A stretch of 64,000 nucleotides of DNA, taken from contig NC_020188.1 of NCBI RefSeq assembly GCF_000315915.1, positions 265,501 to 329,500 on the forward strand, written 5' to 3'. This stretch comes from Henningerozyma blattae CBS 6284 (Eukaryota > Ascomycota > Saccharomycetes > Saccharomycetales > Saccharomycetaceae). The position numbers were made by a program, and so were the translations under genes. Below the pieces are notes generated by a model. That model saw only the letters and a list, made by a program, of their open reading frames with translations. It ran no database searches and was not told where the DNA came from. This document shows positions 1 to 9,713 of this stretch, piece after piece. How positions within the stretch are numbered: the first letter of the stretch is position 1; each line of letters opens with the position of its first letter.

Positions 1-212
1 CAGGTATGGTCGAGACGGAATTTTCAATTGTTAGATACAAAGGGGATGAAGATAGTGCTAAGAATGTCTATAAAGGTATAACTCCTTTGGTCGCCGAAGA
101 TATTGCAGAATTGATCGTTTTCAACACATCTAGAAGATCTAATACCGTCATTGCTGAAGCTGTCATCTTTCCAAGTTGCCAAGCATCTGCTTACCATACT
201 TATAGAGAATAG
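1..212 (+). CDS. TMA29: NADP-dependent short-chain dehydrogenase, C-terminal end only
   Basis: The last 70 or so codons of a gene that starts before the window. The reading frame is open from base 3, giving a glycine, then MVETEFS, and ending ...AYHTYRE. This matches the C-terminus of S. cerevisiae YMR226C/TMA29, a cytosolic NADP-dependent dehydrogenase acting on L-allo-threonine and related 3-hydroxy acids. The Rossmann nucleotide-binding core and the catalytic Ser-Tyr-Lys lie outside the window. What is seen is the substrate-loop end (GMVETEFS) and the final helix and strand ([16 protein letters not shown]). The next YMR homologue on this track (MRE11, YMR224C) lies at 6.1 kb on the same strand, which supports the assignment. 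The identity is well supported; completeness cannot be judged. Confidence 0.9.
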   Translation, partial: GMVETEFSIVRYKGDEDSAKNVYKGITPLVAEDIAELIVFNTSRRSNTVIAEAVIFPSCQASAYHTYRE

Positions 213-762
213 GTTTTATGAATTATTCTACAAATAGCAACATGAACATATATATGTACAGATACTCAGATTTGTTACCCGAATATTATTTAGACATTCT
301 ATACACATTCTATACGTTGAAACGAAATCTTTACTAAAATAAAACGATTAACTGATGTACGTCAAAATCACCACCTAGCTCGTTATTTTCTGTGGGTGTC
401 TTAAAGGTGCTTACAGGTAACGCCTACTAACCGGATGATTAACAGAAAAATGACTACAGCACATTTCAATATTATTTGAAGAGACAAATTTAAAAATCTT
501 TTAAAATTAGACAATTTTATGTATATTTTAATTTAAATACATGTGTGAGAAACTTACTTAGAGTTATTCATATTTATAGAGTTTTTTTTAATTATACTTA
601 TAAGTTATTTTTGTAATGTTATTTATTTTTTTTATGACACTTCTTTTTTATTTTCATATTCGTAAGATCTTTTCGATCTATGCATTAAATGAAACAAAAT
701 TAAATTTCATACTTCATATATTGAAAAAAGACCAAATATACAAGAATCCAAACATATTAAAT
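213..762. other. Intergenic region between TMA29 and MPD1
   Basis: No coding region is supported. It holds a Reb1-type TTACCCG at 275-281 and a perfect yeast branch-point heptamer TACTAAC at 425-431, followed by an AG at 444-445. The part just before MPD1 is very AT-rich. In S. cerevisiae the intron-containing gene MRPL44 (YMR225C) lies here. No MRPL44-like protein is visible in any frame. Confidence 0.6.
275..281 (+). promoter_or_regulatory. Reb1-type site (TTACCCG)
   Basis: Exact match to the Reb1 core, 63 bases after the TMA29 stop. In S. cerevisiae, Reb1 clears nucleosomes and can stop read-through RNA polymerase II, so a site here could act as a terminator roadblock or belong to the MPD1 promoter. 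Evidence is the motif only. Confidence 0.4.
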
Positions 763-1802
763 ATGGCAATGAAAAAATTTAACCTCATATTTACTATTTC
801 ATGGGCATTATTCAATTCTTTGTTAATATATGGACAAAATTTCTATGATTCCAATCCAAATATCATTGAGTTAAATTCAAGAACTTTTGATAGAGTTATT
901 CATCACACTAACTACACTACTTTGGTGGAATTTTATGCACCATGGTGTGGATATTGTCAAAAATTAAAACCAATATTGGAAAAAACAGCTAAACAATTAA
1001 ATGGTATAGTTCAAATTGCTGCAATAAATTGTGATCTTGATATGAATAAACAATTATGTGGCCAAGAATCAATTGAAGGTTTCCCTACTTTAAAAGTCTT
1101 TAGACCTCCTAAAATTAATTTTAATGTGAAACCTGAGGATAGGGTTGACTTTAAAACTCATGCCAGTGAAGTCTATATTGGCGAACGAAAAGTTTCACCA
1201 ATGATTGATTTTATGATATCAAGAATCAAATCTTACGTAAAAAGAGTTCAAAACATTAAAAATTTAAGAAACTTAATTTGCAAGAAAGATAAAGAACAAG
1301 AATTGAAAGTTGTTTATTTTTCTAAAAATGAAAAAGTTTCAAGTGTATTTAAAACTCTGGCAATTGACTTTTTAGGAAAAGTAAAATTTTACCATATTAC
1401 AAATGGAGTTTTTAAAGGTTTTGAAAATGATGAAGTTGAGATTAATAAATCAATGAAAACATACCCAAACATTACTAAATTTCTGCTTGAATTAGAAAAA
1501 GATCAAAAAGATAAAAACAATTCCAAAAACAATCGCCTGGTATTCTTCAAAGCTCAAGAAGATAAATATTTAGAATACTCGGGTGAAAATTTTAATAAAA
1601 TTGATATTGAAAGCTTTATTATGAAAGAATTTAATATAACACCAACAGAAGGTCCGCTAAGTAAAAAGGTGAGTATATAAATAAAATCACTGGCAGGGGA
1701 TCAAATTTTAAGAAATCTAAAAAAAACTCAAAATCTTCTAATTCAAAGAATAAGAAAAATAATAAGCAAGGTAATGCAAAATCACTATATGATGAATTAT
1801 AA
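763..1802 (+). CDS. MPD1: Protein disulfide isomerase of the ER, with a frameshift near the 3' end
   Basis: Homologue of S. cerevisiae Mpd1 (YOR288C), a thioredoxin-fold oxidoreductase of the ER lumen. The start at 763 (MAMKKFNLIF) is preferred because it begins a normal signal peptide of about 24 residues (to ...LLIYGQNFYDS). An in-frame ATG at 616 would add about 49 unrelated residues. The thioredoxin domain covers residues 28-130 with active site WCGYC (C62, C65); the family usually has CGHC. The frame stops at 1678-1680 after GPLSKKVSI. Reading on one base back, from 1668, gives GEYIN...KSLYDEL and a stop at 1800-1802. That restores the Mpd1-type tail and an ER-retention signal of the HDEL class. 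The break is in AAAAAGG at 1663-1669. It could be a sequencing error, a young mutation or recoding. Confidence 0.88.
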
Positions 1803-2232
1803 AAAGGTCAATTAATATTTTCCATTACGTAACACCATTGCAATGCATAATCATAGAATTTAACGATACATCCCTTTGCTGGCTTTTTGTTAAGCACAAG
1901 TTTCAGTTTTTTTGTAAGCCACTAAGGCCAAATATTTATCTTGAAATATTTATAGAGTAAAACAATTTTCACCCTGCATTTCAGTATAAATTTTATAGTA
2001 TTATTATTAGCTTAAAAATGAAATGTGACTATAAATATTTCTATTTACATTTATAAGCACGTGCAAGTGTCCAAATGAAGTAATTTTGGAAAATTTGAAA
2101 AAAAAAAAAAATTATGCGATGAGGTCTTTAAAATAAGTAATAAATTAATGTATACAAAAATTTATATATATGCCATGCCTTTTTATTTAAGTTAGACTTA
2201 AGAACCGAATAAAGTATTAAAATAAAGAGAAA
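1803..2232. other. Intergenic region between MPD1 and RRP36
   Basis: No gene seen. It contains an A-run and, near RRP36, an AAAATTTGAAAA stretch (RRPE-like) and a PAC element, both described separately. A CACGTG core occurs at 2059-2064. Confidence 0.6.
2088..2123 (+). promoter_or_regulatory. RRPE-like element plus PAC element of the ribosome-biogenesis regulon
   Basis: GGAAAATTTGAAA at 2088-2100 resembles the RRPE motif, and GCGATGAG at 2116-2123 is an exact PAC core, about 110 bases before the RRP36 start. In S. cerevisiae this pair is read by Stb3 and by Dot6/Tod6 and marks ribosome-biogenesis genes. That agrees with the product of the downstream gene. Confidence 0.7.
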
Positions 2233-3213
2233 ATGTCTTTCTTTTTTAAAAATATAAAAGCTGATGCTAATTCAGAGGATGATGATAATTTGAACGTCCA
2301 AGAAGATGAATTAGAACAAATATTGAGGAACAAAAAAAAATTCCAACATGCAGAAGAAGATAATGATAGCAGTGATGATAGTGATGATGGCCTGAAAAGT
2401 ATATCATTTGGGTCAATTAAGAGTGCATCTGAGAAATTGGATAAGGAAGAAAGAAAAGAAAGAAAAAACAAGAAAATCAAAAAGAGAAAAAGAAAGGTTG
2501 AAAGCGATCATGAAGAAGACCTTGTTGATTTTGCTGAAGAAGAAGCCAAAAAGAATAAGTTCAAAGAGGGCAGATTTAATGAGGAAGAGAGTAGTAGTGA
2601 TGATGACGGTACATTTTTTGAAGAAGATGATGAGGAGGAAGAAAATAAACGGAAGAAAAAGAGAAAGGCACATAAACATGCACCAAAAGAAGAATCATTC
2701 AAGAAGAAGGTCCATAGAATACGAGATATCCCTGGATTACCAAGTATATATCAAACTCCCAAAAGAGTTGAGGATATTCGGTTTGATAAAAGTATCGGTA
2801 AGAGTGAACATGATATGGATATAATCCGTAGACGTTATAAATTCCTTGATGAATATAGAGAAAAGGAACTACATGATATGGAAGCTATATTAAATGATCA
2901 AAAGTTAGTAAATAAGATGGATTCTGAAGAAGTACGTAGAATTGAAGATACTATGCGTAGTATGTCTTCCAGATTAGAGAGTGTTAAAAATCGGGATCTT
3001 GAAAGAAAGATCATTAAAGATTATGAGAACGAACATTTTAACAATAAAAACTCTAAAAATAAATTTTATTTAAAGAAAACTGAAAAGAGAAAGATTATTA
3101 ACAAATGGAAATTTGATAATATGAAAGCTAATCAAAGAGAAAAGGTCATGGAACGTAAACGTAAAAAGCAATTGGGTAAAGAATATAAGCAATTTGCCTT
3201 CCATAGAGATTAG
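2233..3213 (+). CDS. RRP36: rRNA-processing protein Rrp36 (90S pre-ribosome)
   Basis: Homologue of S. cerevisiae Rrp36 (YOR287C), a nucleolar factor for early cleavage of pre-18S rRNA in the small-subunit processome. The N-terminal half (residues 1-155) is acidic and basic low-complexity sequence (runs of Asp/Glu/Ser and KRKRK clusters). The C-terminal half carries the family core: [22 protein letters not shown] near 163-185, then the FLDEYREKE block, and a Lys/Arg-rich end with [10 protein letters not shown]. Length (326) is slightly above the S. cerevisiae protein. The RRPE/PAC pair upstream agrees with the function. It follows MPD1 on the same strand, as in S. cerevisiae. Confidence 0.9.
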   Translation: MSFFFKNIKADANSEDDDNLNVQEDELEQILRNKKKFQHAEEDNDSSDDSDDGLKSISFGSIKSASEKLDKEERKERKNKKIKKRKRKVESDHEEDLVDFAEEEAKKNKFKEGRFNEEESSSDDDGTFFEEDDEEEENKRKKKRKAHKHAPKEESFKKKVHRIRDIPGLPSIYQTPKRVEDIRFDKSIGKSEHDMDIIRRRYKFLDEYREKELHDMEAILNDQKLVNKMDSEEVRRIEDTMRSMSSRLESVKNRDLERKIIKDYENEHFNNKNSKNKFYLKKTEKRKIINKWKFDNMKANQREKVMERKRKKQLGKEYKQFAFHRD

Positions 3214-3332
3214 GCATACCCAATTGTATAGTATTGTAGCATTAATTACATAAAATATATATAAAAAAAATTAAATATACTTAATTCATTAAAAAATAAT
3301 ATCACATGAGCATCTCTTTTTCATAAAATCAA

Positions 3333-3776
3333 TTATTGAACAGTCTTACCACCTTGACCGACCCAGTCATTAGTGGAGCCTGGATATACAGAAGCATTAG
3401 CATACCCTAATTTTTCTGCTACATCTCTTGCTTTTGCGGCACGAGCACCAGATTGGCATAAGAACAACATATTAGCGGAGGTAGCTGGCTTAGGGAATCC
3501 AAAAGTAGCATTGAATTGTTCACCATCGAATTTCAAAGCTTCTGGGTATGAATTGAAAGGCATATTGTAGGCACCCGGGACGTGACCTGTAGAATATTCG
3601 GAACGTTCACGAACATCTAAAATAAAGGTATTAGCAGGCTTAGAAGCCACCAATTGTTGAACATCTTGGAAAGAAAAACGCTTGTAAGCTGCTGTTGTAG
3701 CAGTAGCAGCTTGAGTAGCAGTAGCAGCTTGAGTAGCAGCACTACCGTTCCATGCTTCGACGACTCTACTCCACAT
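3333..3776 (-). CDS. RDL1: Single-domain rhodanese (thiosulfate sulfurtransferase)
   Basis: A 147-residue rhodanese-domain protein, likely transferring sulfane sulfur from thiosulfate to thiol acceptors. The N-terminus MWSRVVEAWNG matches Rdl1 (YOR285W, MWKAVMNAWNG) better than Rdl2. The domain has LDVRERSEY near 53-61, HVPGAYNMP, and the active-site loop LCQSGAR with the persulfide cysteine at C107; the end YPGSTNDWVGQGG is typical. The N-terminal linker (residues 12-30) is an Ala/Thr/Gln repeat encoded by an 18-base tandem duplication (3697-3732). It converges with RRP36, about 120 bases apart. The RDL1 versus RDL2 choice is fairly but not fully secure; these two arose as neighbours in S. 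cerevisiae. Confidence 0.88.
   Translation of the reverse strand: MWSRVVEAWNGSAATQAATATQAATATTAAYKRFSFQDVQQLVASKPANTFILDVRERSEYSTGHVPGAYNMPFNSYPEALKFDGEQFNATFGFPKPATSANMLFLCQSGARAAKARDVAEKLGYANASVYPGSTNDWVGQGGKTVQ
3697..3740. repeat. 18-base tandem repeat inside RDL1
   Basis: Two exact copies of GTAGCAGTAGCAGCTTGA (3697-3714 and 3715-3732) plus an 8-base partial copy. On the - strand they encode the Thr/Gln/Ala repeat in the N-terminal linker of the rhodanese. The unit is a multiple of three, so the frame is kept. Confidence 0.9.
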
Positions 3777-4763
3777 TATAATTTATAATTATAGTTAGTT
3801 GATTTGGTGATCTTGATATTATTGATCTTAACCTAGTTAATTGGCTTAGCTGGATAATCTTTGTTATAATATTGAACTTTCTGTCAAATTGAATCCAGAA
3901 AAATCTCATAGAATACTTGTTTTTCAGGAAAAGGGGGTCCTTTAAATATGCATTTTAAGGTTGGCGAATCCAGATCGGGTTCAAGGCCAATTTCGGCATT
4001 ACTAATCAGCAAAATTTACTTTATAATCTTAAATGTAAGCAGCTGCCAGAAAATTGTCATAGCGACAGAACTGCAAATGTCAGCAAAAAAAGTCAACACA
4101 ATGCTGTGATTAAAAATAGTAATTAAATTGTCACATCTGTGGCTTTATGCTTATGGTTAATAATGATTTCATATTCTCATAATTGTGGCATTATGCAACA
4201 ACTAATAACAATTTCATATGAGAAATAACCCAACATGTATTAATCATACGTGGTTATACTGCTAAAACCACCTAGGTAGTGATATTAAGAACGTATTAAG
4301 ATGTGATAAATTCTACCTTTGCATCAGGCAATCAAAGAGTCAGTAAAAGTTCAGTCCATTCTTCGAAGTATAGATTATCACGGAAATATCCCCACAGTTT
4401 TAGCTGTTCATTGTAGACAGCATATTTTATATATGTTCCCTTTTCTAAAAAGGTAAGGATATTTTTCTATCCCAAATAAATATGAAAATTATTTAACAAC
4501 TAATCAACTAAGTTATTGAATAATGAACAAAAATGTTCTGAACGGCCCAACCGCCGGCCATAGATGCCAGCAGTTATTTAGTAGTAAATGTTGTTTACGG
4601 GATGTGTATTGTATGAAGATATTATGTAGTCGTATATAAAGGGAGTATAAAGTTCATAGCGGGAGCATGCGTGGTGCTAGATAATGTCATGATGTCATGA
4701 TGAAACGGATATTAAACAGCAGTCTACTGTTAATGGTAAGGTCTAGTGTGAAGATTATATGCA
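3777..4763. other. 987-base intergenic region between RDL1 and the YOR283W-type gene
   Basis: No gene recognised. It holds an old, diverged tandem duplication of about 46 bases (4138-4229, separate entry) and a short TGTCATGA repeat near 4685-4700. HUA2 (YOR284W) sits here in S. cerevisiae, but I see no remnant of it. Confidence 0.55.
4138..4229. repeat. Diverged tandem duplication, unit about 46 bases
   Basis: TGTGGC-TTATGC...TAATAA...TTTCATAT at 4138-4183 is repeated as TGTGGC-TTATGC...TAATAA...TTTCATAT at 4184-4229, with the words in the same order and spacing but substitutions between them. Non-coding; function unknown. Confidence 0.6.
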
Positions 4764-5495
4764 TTAACGTAACCTTAGATCACTGACGACAAAGGTACCA
4801 TCACCCAAATGTTGAGTCATACCGACCTGTTGGACTTCAAAAGTAGATTTTTGTTTGTTATAATCAACAATTGTAACAGAGGTGTTAAATACAATTATCT
4901 TACGGGTTTTACCATCAGCATCAACTTCATTACTGCTCTGATATTTAAACCAGTCTAACATGGCGCGGATAGCACCACCATGACTCACAATAGCCATATT
5001 CTTTACGTTATCCCCAGCAGATTCTACCAATTCAGTAATTTGATTTGATAACCTTTCAATGAAAACGTCTGGTTGTTCACCGAAATCCTTAAAAGATCCC
5101 TTACCATGCTTATCAGCGTACTTTTCGGCATCTTCAATATACATCCCTTCAATGACACCCATGTAACGTTCTCTTAAAGCTGAGTAAAACTTCAATGGAA
5201 TCTTGTGTAAAGTAGTCTGTGGGTTTTGGATACCATTTAACACACACATACTTGTTTGTTTACATCTTTTCAAGTCACTGGAGGCAACAGAATCAAACGT
5301 AATATTGTTCTGGTGTAGATATTTACCTAGAAGATTACTTTGATTCAACCCTGTTTCATTTAAATCAGTATCACGATGGCCTTGTAAGATTTTCTCTACA
5401 TTATTATCAGTTTGCCCATGACGTATGATAAATAATCTGATGATATGGGAATCCTTATTATTTGTATAACATTCTTTAGGGGTTAATTGGGTCAT
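4764..5495 (-). CDS. YOR283W: Histidine-phosphatase (phosphoglycerate-mutase fold) family protein
   Basis: Homologue of S. cerevisiae YOR283W, a cytosolic phosphatase of the histidine phosphatase superfamily with broad phosphomonoesterase activity; its physiological substrate is unsettled. The RHG motif (FIIRHGQTD) places the phospho-accepting histidine at H26. The motif LRERYMGVIEG near 107-117 supplies the acidic residue, and SHGG (H172) gives the second catalytic histidine. The C-terminus (TQHLGDGTFVVSDLRLR) is almost identical to S. cerevisiae. 243 residues against about 230. The start is the only ATG before the conserved block. Confidence 0.9.
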   Translation of the reverse strand: MTQLTPKECYTNNKDSHIIRLFIIRHGQTDNNVEKILQGHRDTDLNETGLNQSNLLGKYLHQNNITFDSVASSDLKRCKQTSMCVLNGIQNPQTTLHKIPLKFYSALRERYMGVIEGMYIEDAEKYADKHGKGSFKDFGEQPDVFIERLSNQITELVESAGDNVKNMAIVSHGGAIRAMLDWFKYQSSNEVDADGKTRKIIVFNTSVTIVDYNKQKSTFEVQQVGMTQHLGDGTFVVSDLRLR

Positions 5496-6104
5496 CTCTG
5501 TAGTTTATTTTAATATGTCGTATAGATTAATAGATGGCTTATTTTGTCTTCTTTATAATTAGAATATATTAATGGGTATATTTTAACAATAATCACACTT
5601 TTACACTTTTTAATCATTTTAGAATATATATATATATTTTTACTTTTTTATTAATTTAATTATGAGTCTTTTCTTTTCATCAATTTTTCTTTGAAAAATT
5701 TCTCCGTAAGGAAATTACCTATTTTGTATATCAAGCAACTTACCAAATGACGTAAGAACTATTGATAATAGATTAAAAGAATTTAAGTATTCAAATTCTT
5801 ATAACAATTGTTGTAAATTATATTTTAGTCAGTGGATGTCTAATAATTAACAAATAATTTATAAGATGTTAATTATTTCAAAACTACCATGTTATTTTTA
5901 ACAGTTCAATTGAAGCTTTTTTTTAAACTTGAAACTATGAAGCTAGGGTTTTCGACCCTTGGGTAGAAACAAATATATAATAGGGTTGTAGCAGAATTAA
6001 AAGATGCGCTAAATATATAATGTATTCTTGTTAAAAAGAAACGCCCATATAAAAATCAAAATTTTATAATAACAAAAAAAATAGCAACTTTCCTAGGTTT
6101 AAAT
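5496..6104. other. Divergent promoter region of the YOR283W-type gene and MRE11
   Basis: AT-rich, no gene. Two TAGGGTT words (5944-5950 and 5981-5987) match the Tbf1/telomere-repeat core, about 120-160 bases before MRE11. There are (AT) tracts near 5625. Confidence 0.5.
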
Positions 6105-8453
6105 ATGGATTTGCCTGATGAAGATACCATTAGAATTTTAATTACGACAGATAATCATGTGGGGTATAATGAAACAGATCCAATCACTGGTGATGATTCT
6201 TGGAAAACTTTTAATGAGATCATGACTATTGCTAAAAAAAACAATGTTGATATGATTGTCCAATCTGGAGACTTATTCCACATTAATAAACCCACTAAGA
6301 AATCATTGTATCAAGTAATGAAATCCATTAGATCTAATTGCTTGGGCAATAGACCATGTGAATTGGAATTATTAAGTGACCCTTCGAAAGTTTTACAATA
6401 TAACGATTTTACAAATTTGAATTATGAAGATCCTAATTATAATATTTCTATTCCAATATTTGGGATATCAGGGAATCATGATGATGCATCAGGTGATAAT
6501 CTTTTATCTCCAATGGATATTTTACACGTTTCTGGGTTATTAAATCATTTTGGAAAAGTTACACAAACAGATAATATTCAATTAACTCCTTTATTATTTC
6601 AAAAAGGTATAACAAAATTAGCATTATATGGTATAGCAGCAGTTAGGGATGAACGTTTATTCAGAACTTTTAAAGAGGGAAACGTTAAATTTGAAGTGCC
6701 TACAATGCAAGAATCGGAATGGTTTAATATGATCTGCATTCATCAAAATCATACACAACATACAAATACTGCATTTTTACCTGAGCAATTCTTACCTGAT
6801 TTCCTAGATTTGGTCATTTGGGGTCATGAGCATGAATGCATTCCTAATTTAGCATTTAATCCAAACAAAAATTTCAACGTCTTACAACCTGGCTCATCAG
6901 TAGCAACTTCTTTATGCGATGCAGAGGCAAAAGAAAAGTTTGTATTTATATTAGAAGTGAAAAATGGAGAAAAACCAAATTTAATCCCAATTAAATTAAA
7001 TACAGTTAGGACATTCCTTATGAAAAATATCTCTTTAAGTGATGTCCCATATTTAAGACCTCATGATAAAGAATCAATTTCCAAATATTTAACTCAACAG
7101 GTAGAAATAATAATTGAAGAAGCAAATGAAATTACTAAGAAAAACTTACAATCCCAGATGAGCGATGATGCTACTATAAATTTTGATCTAAGTCAAGATA
7201 GCAATGCTAATGAAGATGAGAATGAAGATTTATTGAAAGAATTACCGTTACCATTAATTAGGTTGCGAGTTGATTATAGTTCTCCAGTAAATGCTCAATC
7301 TGATATAGATTTTCAAGTAGAGAATCCACGTAGGTTTAGTAATAGATTTGTAGGGAGAGTGGCAAATAGTAATAATGTGGTACAGTTTTATAAAAAAAGG
7401 AAACCGCAATCATCAGCTTCTAAGAGAAATTCAAATAAGAAAAAGATCCTATCTGGGATGGATATGAATAATGAAGACATTGAAAGAATTTTAAACGAGT
7501 CAGGTGCTGATAACGAATTACAAGTTCAGACTTTAGTTAATGATTTCTTAAGTAAAATGCAATTATCTCTATTACCAGAATTAGGTATGAATGAAGCTGT
7601 TAAGCGTTTCGTTGACAAAGATGAAAAACATGTTTTAAAAGAATTCATTGATCAAGAAATTGAAAATGAATCCAATATTTTAGCTAAGAGCAAAGATTTC
7701 AATTATAATGAAGATATTGAAGAATTAAAGCACTTAATGAAGCAAGTTAAACAAGCTAATATAAATACTAAACAAACGAATGAATTAAATGGTAAAACTG
7801 CAAATACAACATCCAATACTAAATATACCTCTGTGAAGAAAGTTGATTTGGACGAAGATTTTGTTATGAATTCAAATTCTAATGCAGATGATAATTCTTT
7901 GTCTGGTATTGTTAGCAATTCCTATTCTTCAGAATCAATTACAAACATGGAAGAAGATGAACTTACGTCAAAAATAAACGGAACACGTACTAATATAAGT
8001 TCCAATTCAAAATCTTTAAGATCAACAAATGTGCCTGCCGAAAATTCTGCACAGAAGAAATCACGTTCTAGAACTACTGGTAATACTTTAAGGAAACCTA
8101 CATCTAAACCTGTAACAACCAAAAAGAAAGTTTCACCGATCTCTGATTCAGTTGTAATCTCAGATGAGAGTGATTTAGGTCCCGACGAATTTATTTCGCA
8201 GCTTGATAATACATATGGTGCTCAGAATAATAGCCAATTCAATGTAGCTTCTAGTGAATTTGATGATGATCCAATAGAATTAAGTGATAACGATAATTAT
8301 AATCCACCTCCATCTAATAAACCAAAACCCGCAAAGAGAATACCAACTACTAGAAAGAAGTCTACAACAACATCTAAATCTAGTAGGTCAACTTCATCTC
8401 GTACACCTAAGACAGATGTTCTACAGAGTTTACTAAATCGTAAACGAAGGTAA
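6105..8453 (+). CDS. MRE11: Mre11 nuclease subunit of the MRX double-strand-break repair complex
   Basis: Homologue of S. cerevisiae Mre11 (YMR224C), the Mn-dependent 3'-5' exonuclease/endonuclease that with Rad50 and Xrs2 resects DNA breaks, maintains telomeres and processes meiotic Spo11 breaks. All phosphoesterase motifs are present: TTDNHVG (D16, H18), QSGDLFH (D56), SGNHDD (N124, H125, D126), HQNH (H213) and WGHEHE (H241, H243). H125 and H213 match the well-known catalytic residues of the S. cerevisiae protein. The capping and Rad50-binding region runs to about 430. The tail (from about 560) is Ser/Lys-rich with basic DNA-binding patches and ends LNRKRR. At 782 residues it is longer than the S. 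cerevisiae protein (692), all in the tail. Confidence 0.97.
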   Translation: MDLPDEDTIRILITTDNHVGYNETDPITGDDSWKTFNEIMTIAKKNNVDMIVQSGDLFHINKPTKKSLYQVMKSIRSNCLGNRPCELELLSDPSKVLQYNDFTNLNYEDPNYNISIPIFGISGNHDDASGDNLLSPMDILHVSGLLNHFGKVTQTDNIQLTPLLFQKGITKLALYGIAAVRDERLFRTFKEGNVKFEVPTMQESEWFNMICIHQNHTQHTNTAFLPEQFLPDFLDLVIWGHEHECIPNLAFNPNKNFNVLQPGSSVATSLCDAEAKEKFVFILEVKNGEKPNLIPIKLNTVRTFLMKNISLSDVPYLRPHDKESISKYLTQQVEIIIEEANEITKKNLQSQMSDDATINFDLSQDSNANEDENEDLLKELPLPLIRLRVDYSSPVNAQSDIDFQVENPRRFSNRFVGRVANSNNVVQFYKKRKPQSSASKRNSNKKKILSGMDMNNEDIERILNESGADNELQVQTLVNDFLSKMQLSLLPELGMNEAVKRFVDKDEKHVLKEFIDQEIENESNILAKSKDFNYNEDIEELKHLMKQVKQANINTKQTNELNGKTANTTSNTKYTSVKKVDLDEDFVMNSNSNADDNSLSGIVSNSYSSESITNMEEDELTSKINGTRTNISSNSKSLRSTNVPAENSAQKKSRSRTTGNTLRKPTSKPVTTKKKVSPISDSVVISDESDLGPDEFISQLDNTYGAQNNSQFNVASSEFDDDPIELSDNDNYNPPPSNKPKPAKRIPTTRKKSTTTSKSSRSTSSRTPKTDVLQSLLNRKRR

Positions 8454-8807
8454 TTGGTATACACCAATTTTCGTATCATTACTAGACTGTCACATATAAC
8501 CTCTAAATTAATCCGTTTTTTGCATCTTTTATACATTTATATAATCACTGCCCTTTATTTATATTACTTTTAACCTAATAAACTAGCATATACATTTTTT
8601 TTATTTGAACAGTTTAACCGCCAATAAGCTATTTTTCTATTAAATTTTATAATAAATAAATTTTAAATTCTCCGCGATAGACACTAAGAAAACACGAATA
8701 TTATGTAGATTGAAATTTGTCAATAAAAAGTTAGCTAATAATAAAAACGCTAAATAAAAAAGGATCACAAACATTCAAAGTAAACCTTCTAGATTAACTT
8801 ACCAAAG
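8454..8807. other. Intergenic region between MRE11 and PLP2
   Basis: 354 bases of AT-rich sequence between two genes on the + strand. I see no gene and no clear regulatory motif. Confidence 0.5.
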
Positions 8808-9713
8808 ATGGATATGGGAATGGGAATGGGAATGGGAATGGGCAATGACCCTTTAATCCAAGTCCAGGTTGATGAATCTGAAGATACCGAATGGAATGAC
8901 ATCTTGAGAAAACATGGTGTTATTCCAGAAAGACCACCTTCTCCAACAGCTCAAATAGAGGAAGCTTTGGCAGAAGCTTTAGAAAAACAACATGAAAACA
9001 GACTAGAAGGTAAAGATTTGTCGGATCTTGAAGAATTAGAAGATGATGAAGATGAGGATTTCTTAGAGTTCTATAGACAAAAGAGACTAGCAGAAATCGC
9101 AAAATTACAGGAAAAATCAAAATTTGGAGACGTATATCATATTAATAAGCCTGAATATAATAAAGAAGTGACTGAAGCAAGTAAAGGTGATGCTGCAAAA
9201 CTTGATTCTCAAAAGTCCTCCAGCTATTTGGATTCTAATGAAAAAGATAATGTAGAAACAGATTCTAAGGGTATTTATGTCTTTGTACATTTATCTTTAC
9301 AAAGTAAATTACAAAGTAGAATATTAACTCATTTATTTGAATCTTCTGCTAAAAAATATCAAGAAATCAAATTTGTTGAGATAATAGGTACTAGAGCTAT
9401 TGAAAATTATCCAGAAGCAAATTGTCCCACAATTTTAGTATATTATAAAGGTGAAGTTTTGAAAAATATGATTACATTATTAGAATTAGGTGGAAATGAT
9501 ACTAATATGAAAGATTTTGAAAAACTAATGGTTCAAGTAGGTGCTGTGGATGAAGCGGATAAAAGATTGATGATAAATACAGATTCTGATGAATCACAAG
9601 AAGAAAGACATTTAAAGTTTGCTAATAAGAAAAGCATCAGATCTGGAATCAAAGGAAAATTCGATTTAGGTGCTGGATCTTATGAGGATGATCATGACGA
9701 TTTTTTTGATTAA
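8808..9713 (+). CDS. PLP2: Phosducin-like co-chaperone of the CCT chaperonin
   Basis: Homologue of S. cerevisiae Plp2 (YOR281C), an essential cytosolic phosducin-like protein that works with the CCT/TRiC chaperonin in folding actin and tubulin. The helical N-terminal part contains QVQVDESEDTEWNDILRKHGVIPERPPSPT (split by the family motif VDESED), then LSDLEELEDDEDEDFLE and FGDVYHINKPEYNKEV. A thioredoxin-like domain follows (YVFVHLSLQSKLQSRIL to VYYKGEVLKNMITLLELGG). The end is acidic, DDHDDFFD. The N-terminus is unusual: a run of Met-Gly pairs from a hexanucleotide repeat, giving six in-frame ATGs, so the true first codon is ambiguous within 11 residues. Confidence 0.95.
   Translation: MDMGMGMGMGMGNDPLIQVQVDESEDTEWNDILRKHGVIPERPPSPTAQIEEALAEALEKQHENRLEGKDLSDLEELEDDEDEDFLEFYRQKRLAEIAKLQEKSKFGDVYHINKPEYNKEVTEASKGDAAKLDSQKSSSYLDSNEKDNVETDSKGIYVFVHLSLQSKLQSRILTHLFESSAKKYQEIKFVEIIGTRAIENYPEANCPTILVYYKGEVLKNMITLLELGGNDTNMKDFEKLMVQVGAVDEADKRLMINTDSDESQEERHLKFANKKSIRSGIKGKFDLGAGSYEDDHDDFFD
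8814..8840 (+). repeat. ATGGGA hexanucleotide repeat at the PLP2 start
   Basis: Four ATGGGA units and a final ATGGGC in frame directly after the first two codons of PLP2. They encode Met-Gly repeats and supply five further potential start codons. Confidence 0.9.

Noticed and set aside
616..762. Upstream in-frame ATG extending MPD1 by 49 residues
   Set aside because: The extension is unlike Mpd1 and would bury the clear signal peptide that begins at 763.
1669..1696. A GTGAGT...CAG segment at the MPD1 break that could be read as a 28-base intron
   Set aside because: It is far too short, has no branch point, and removing it does not restore the frame.
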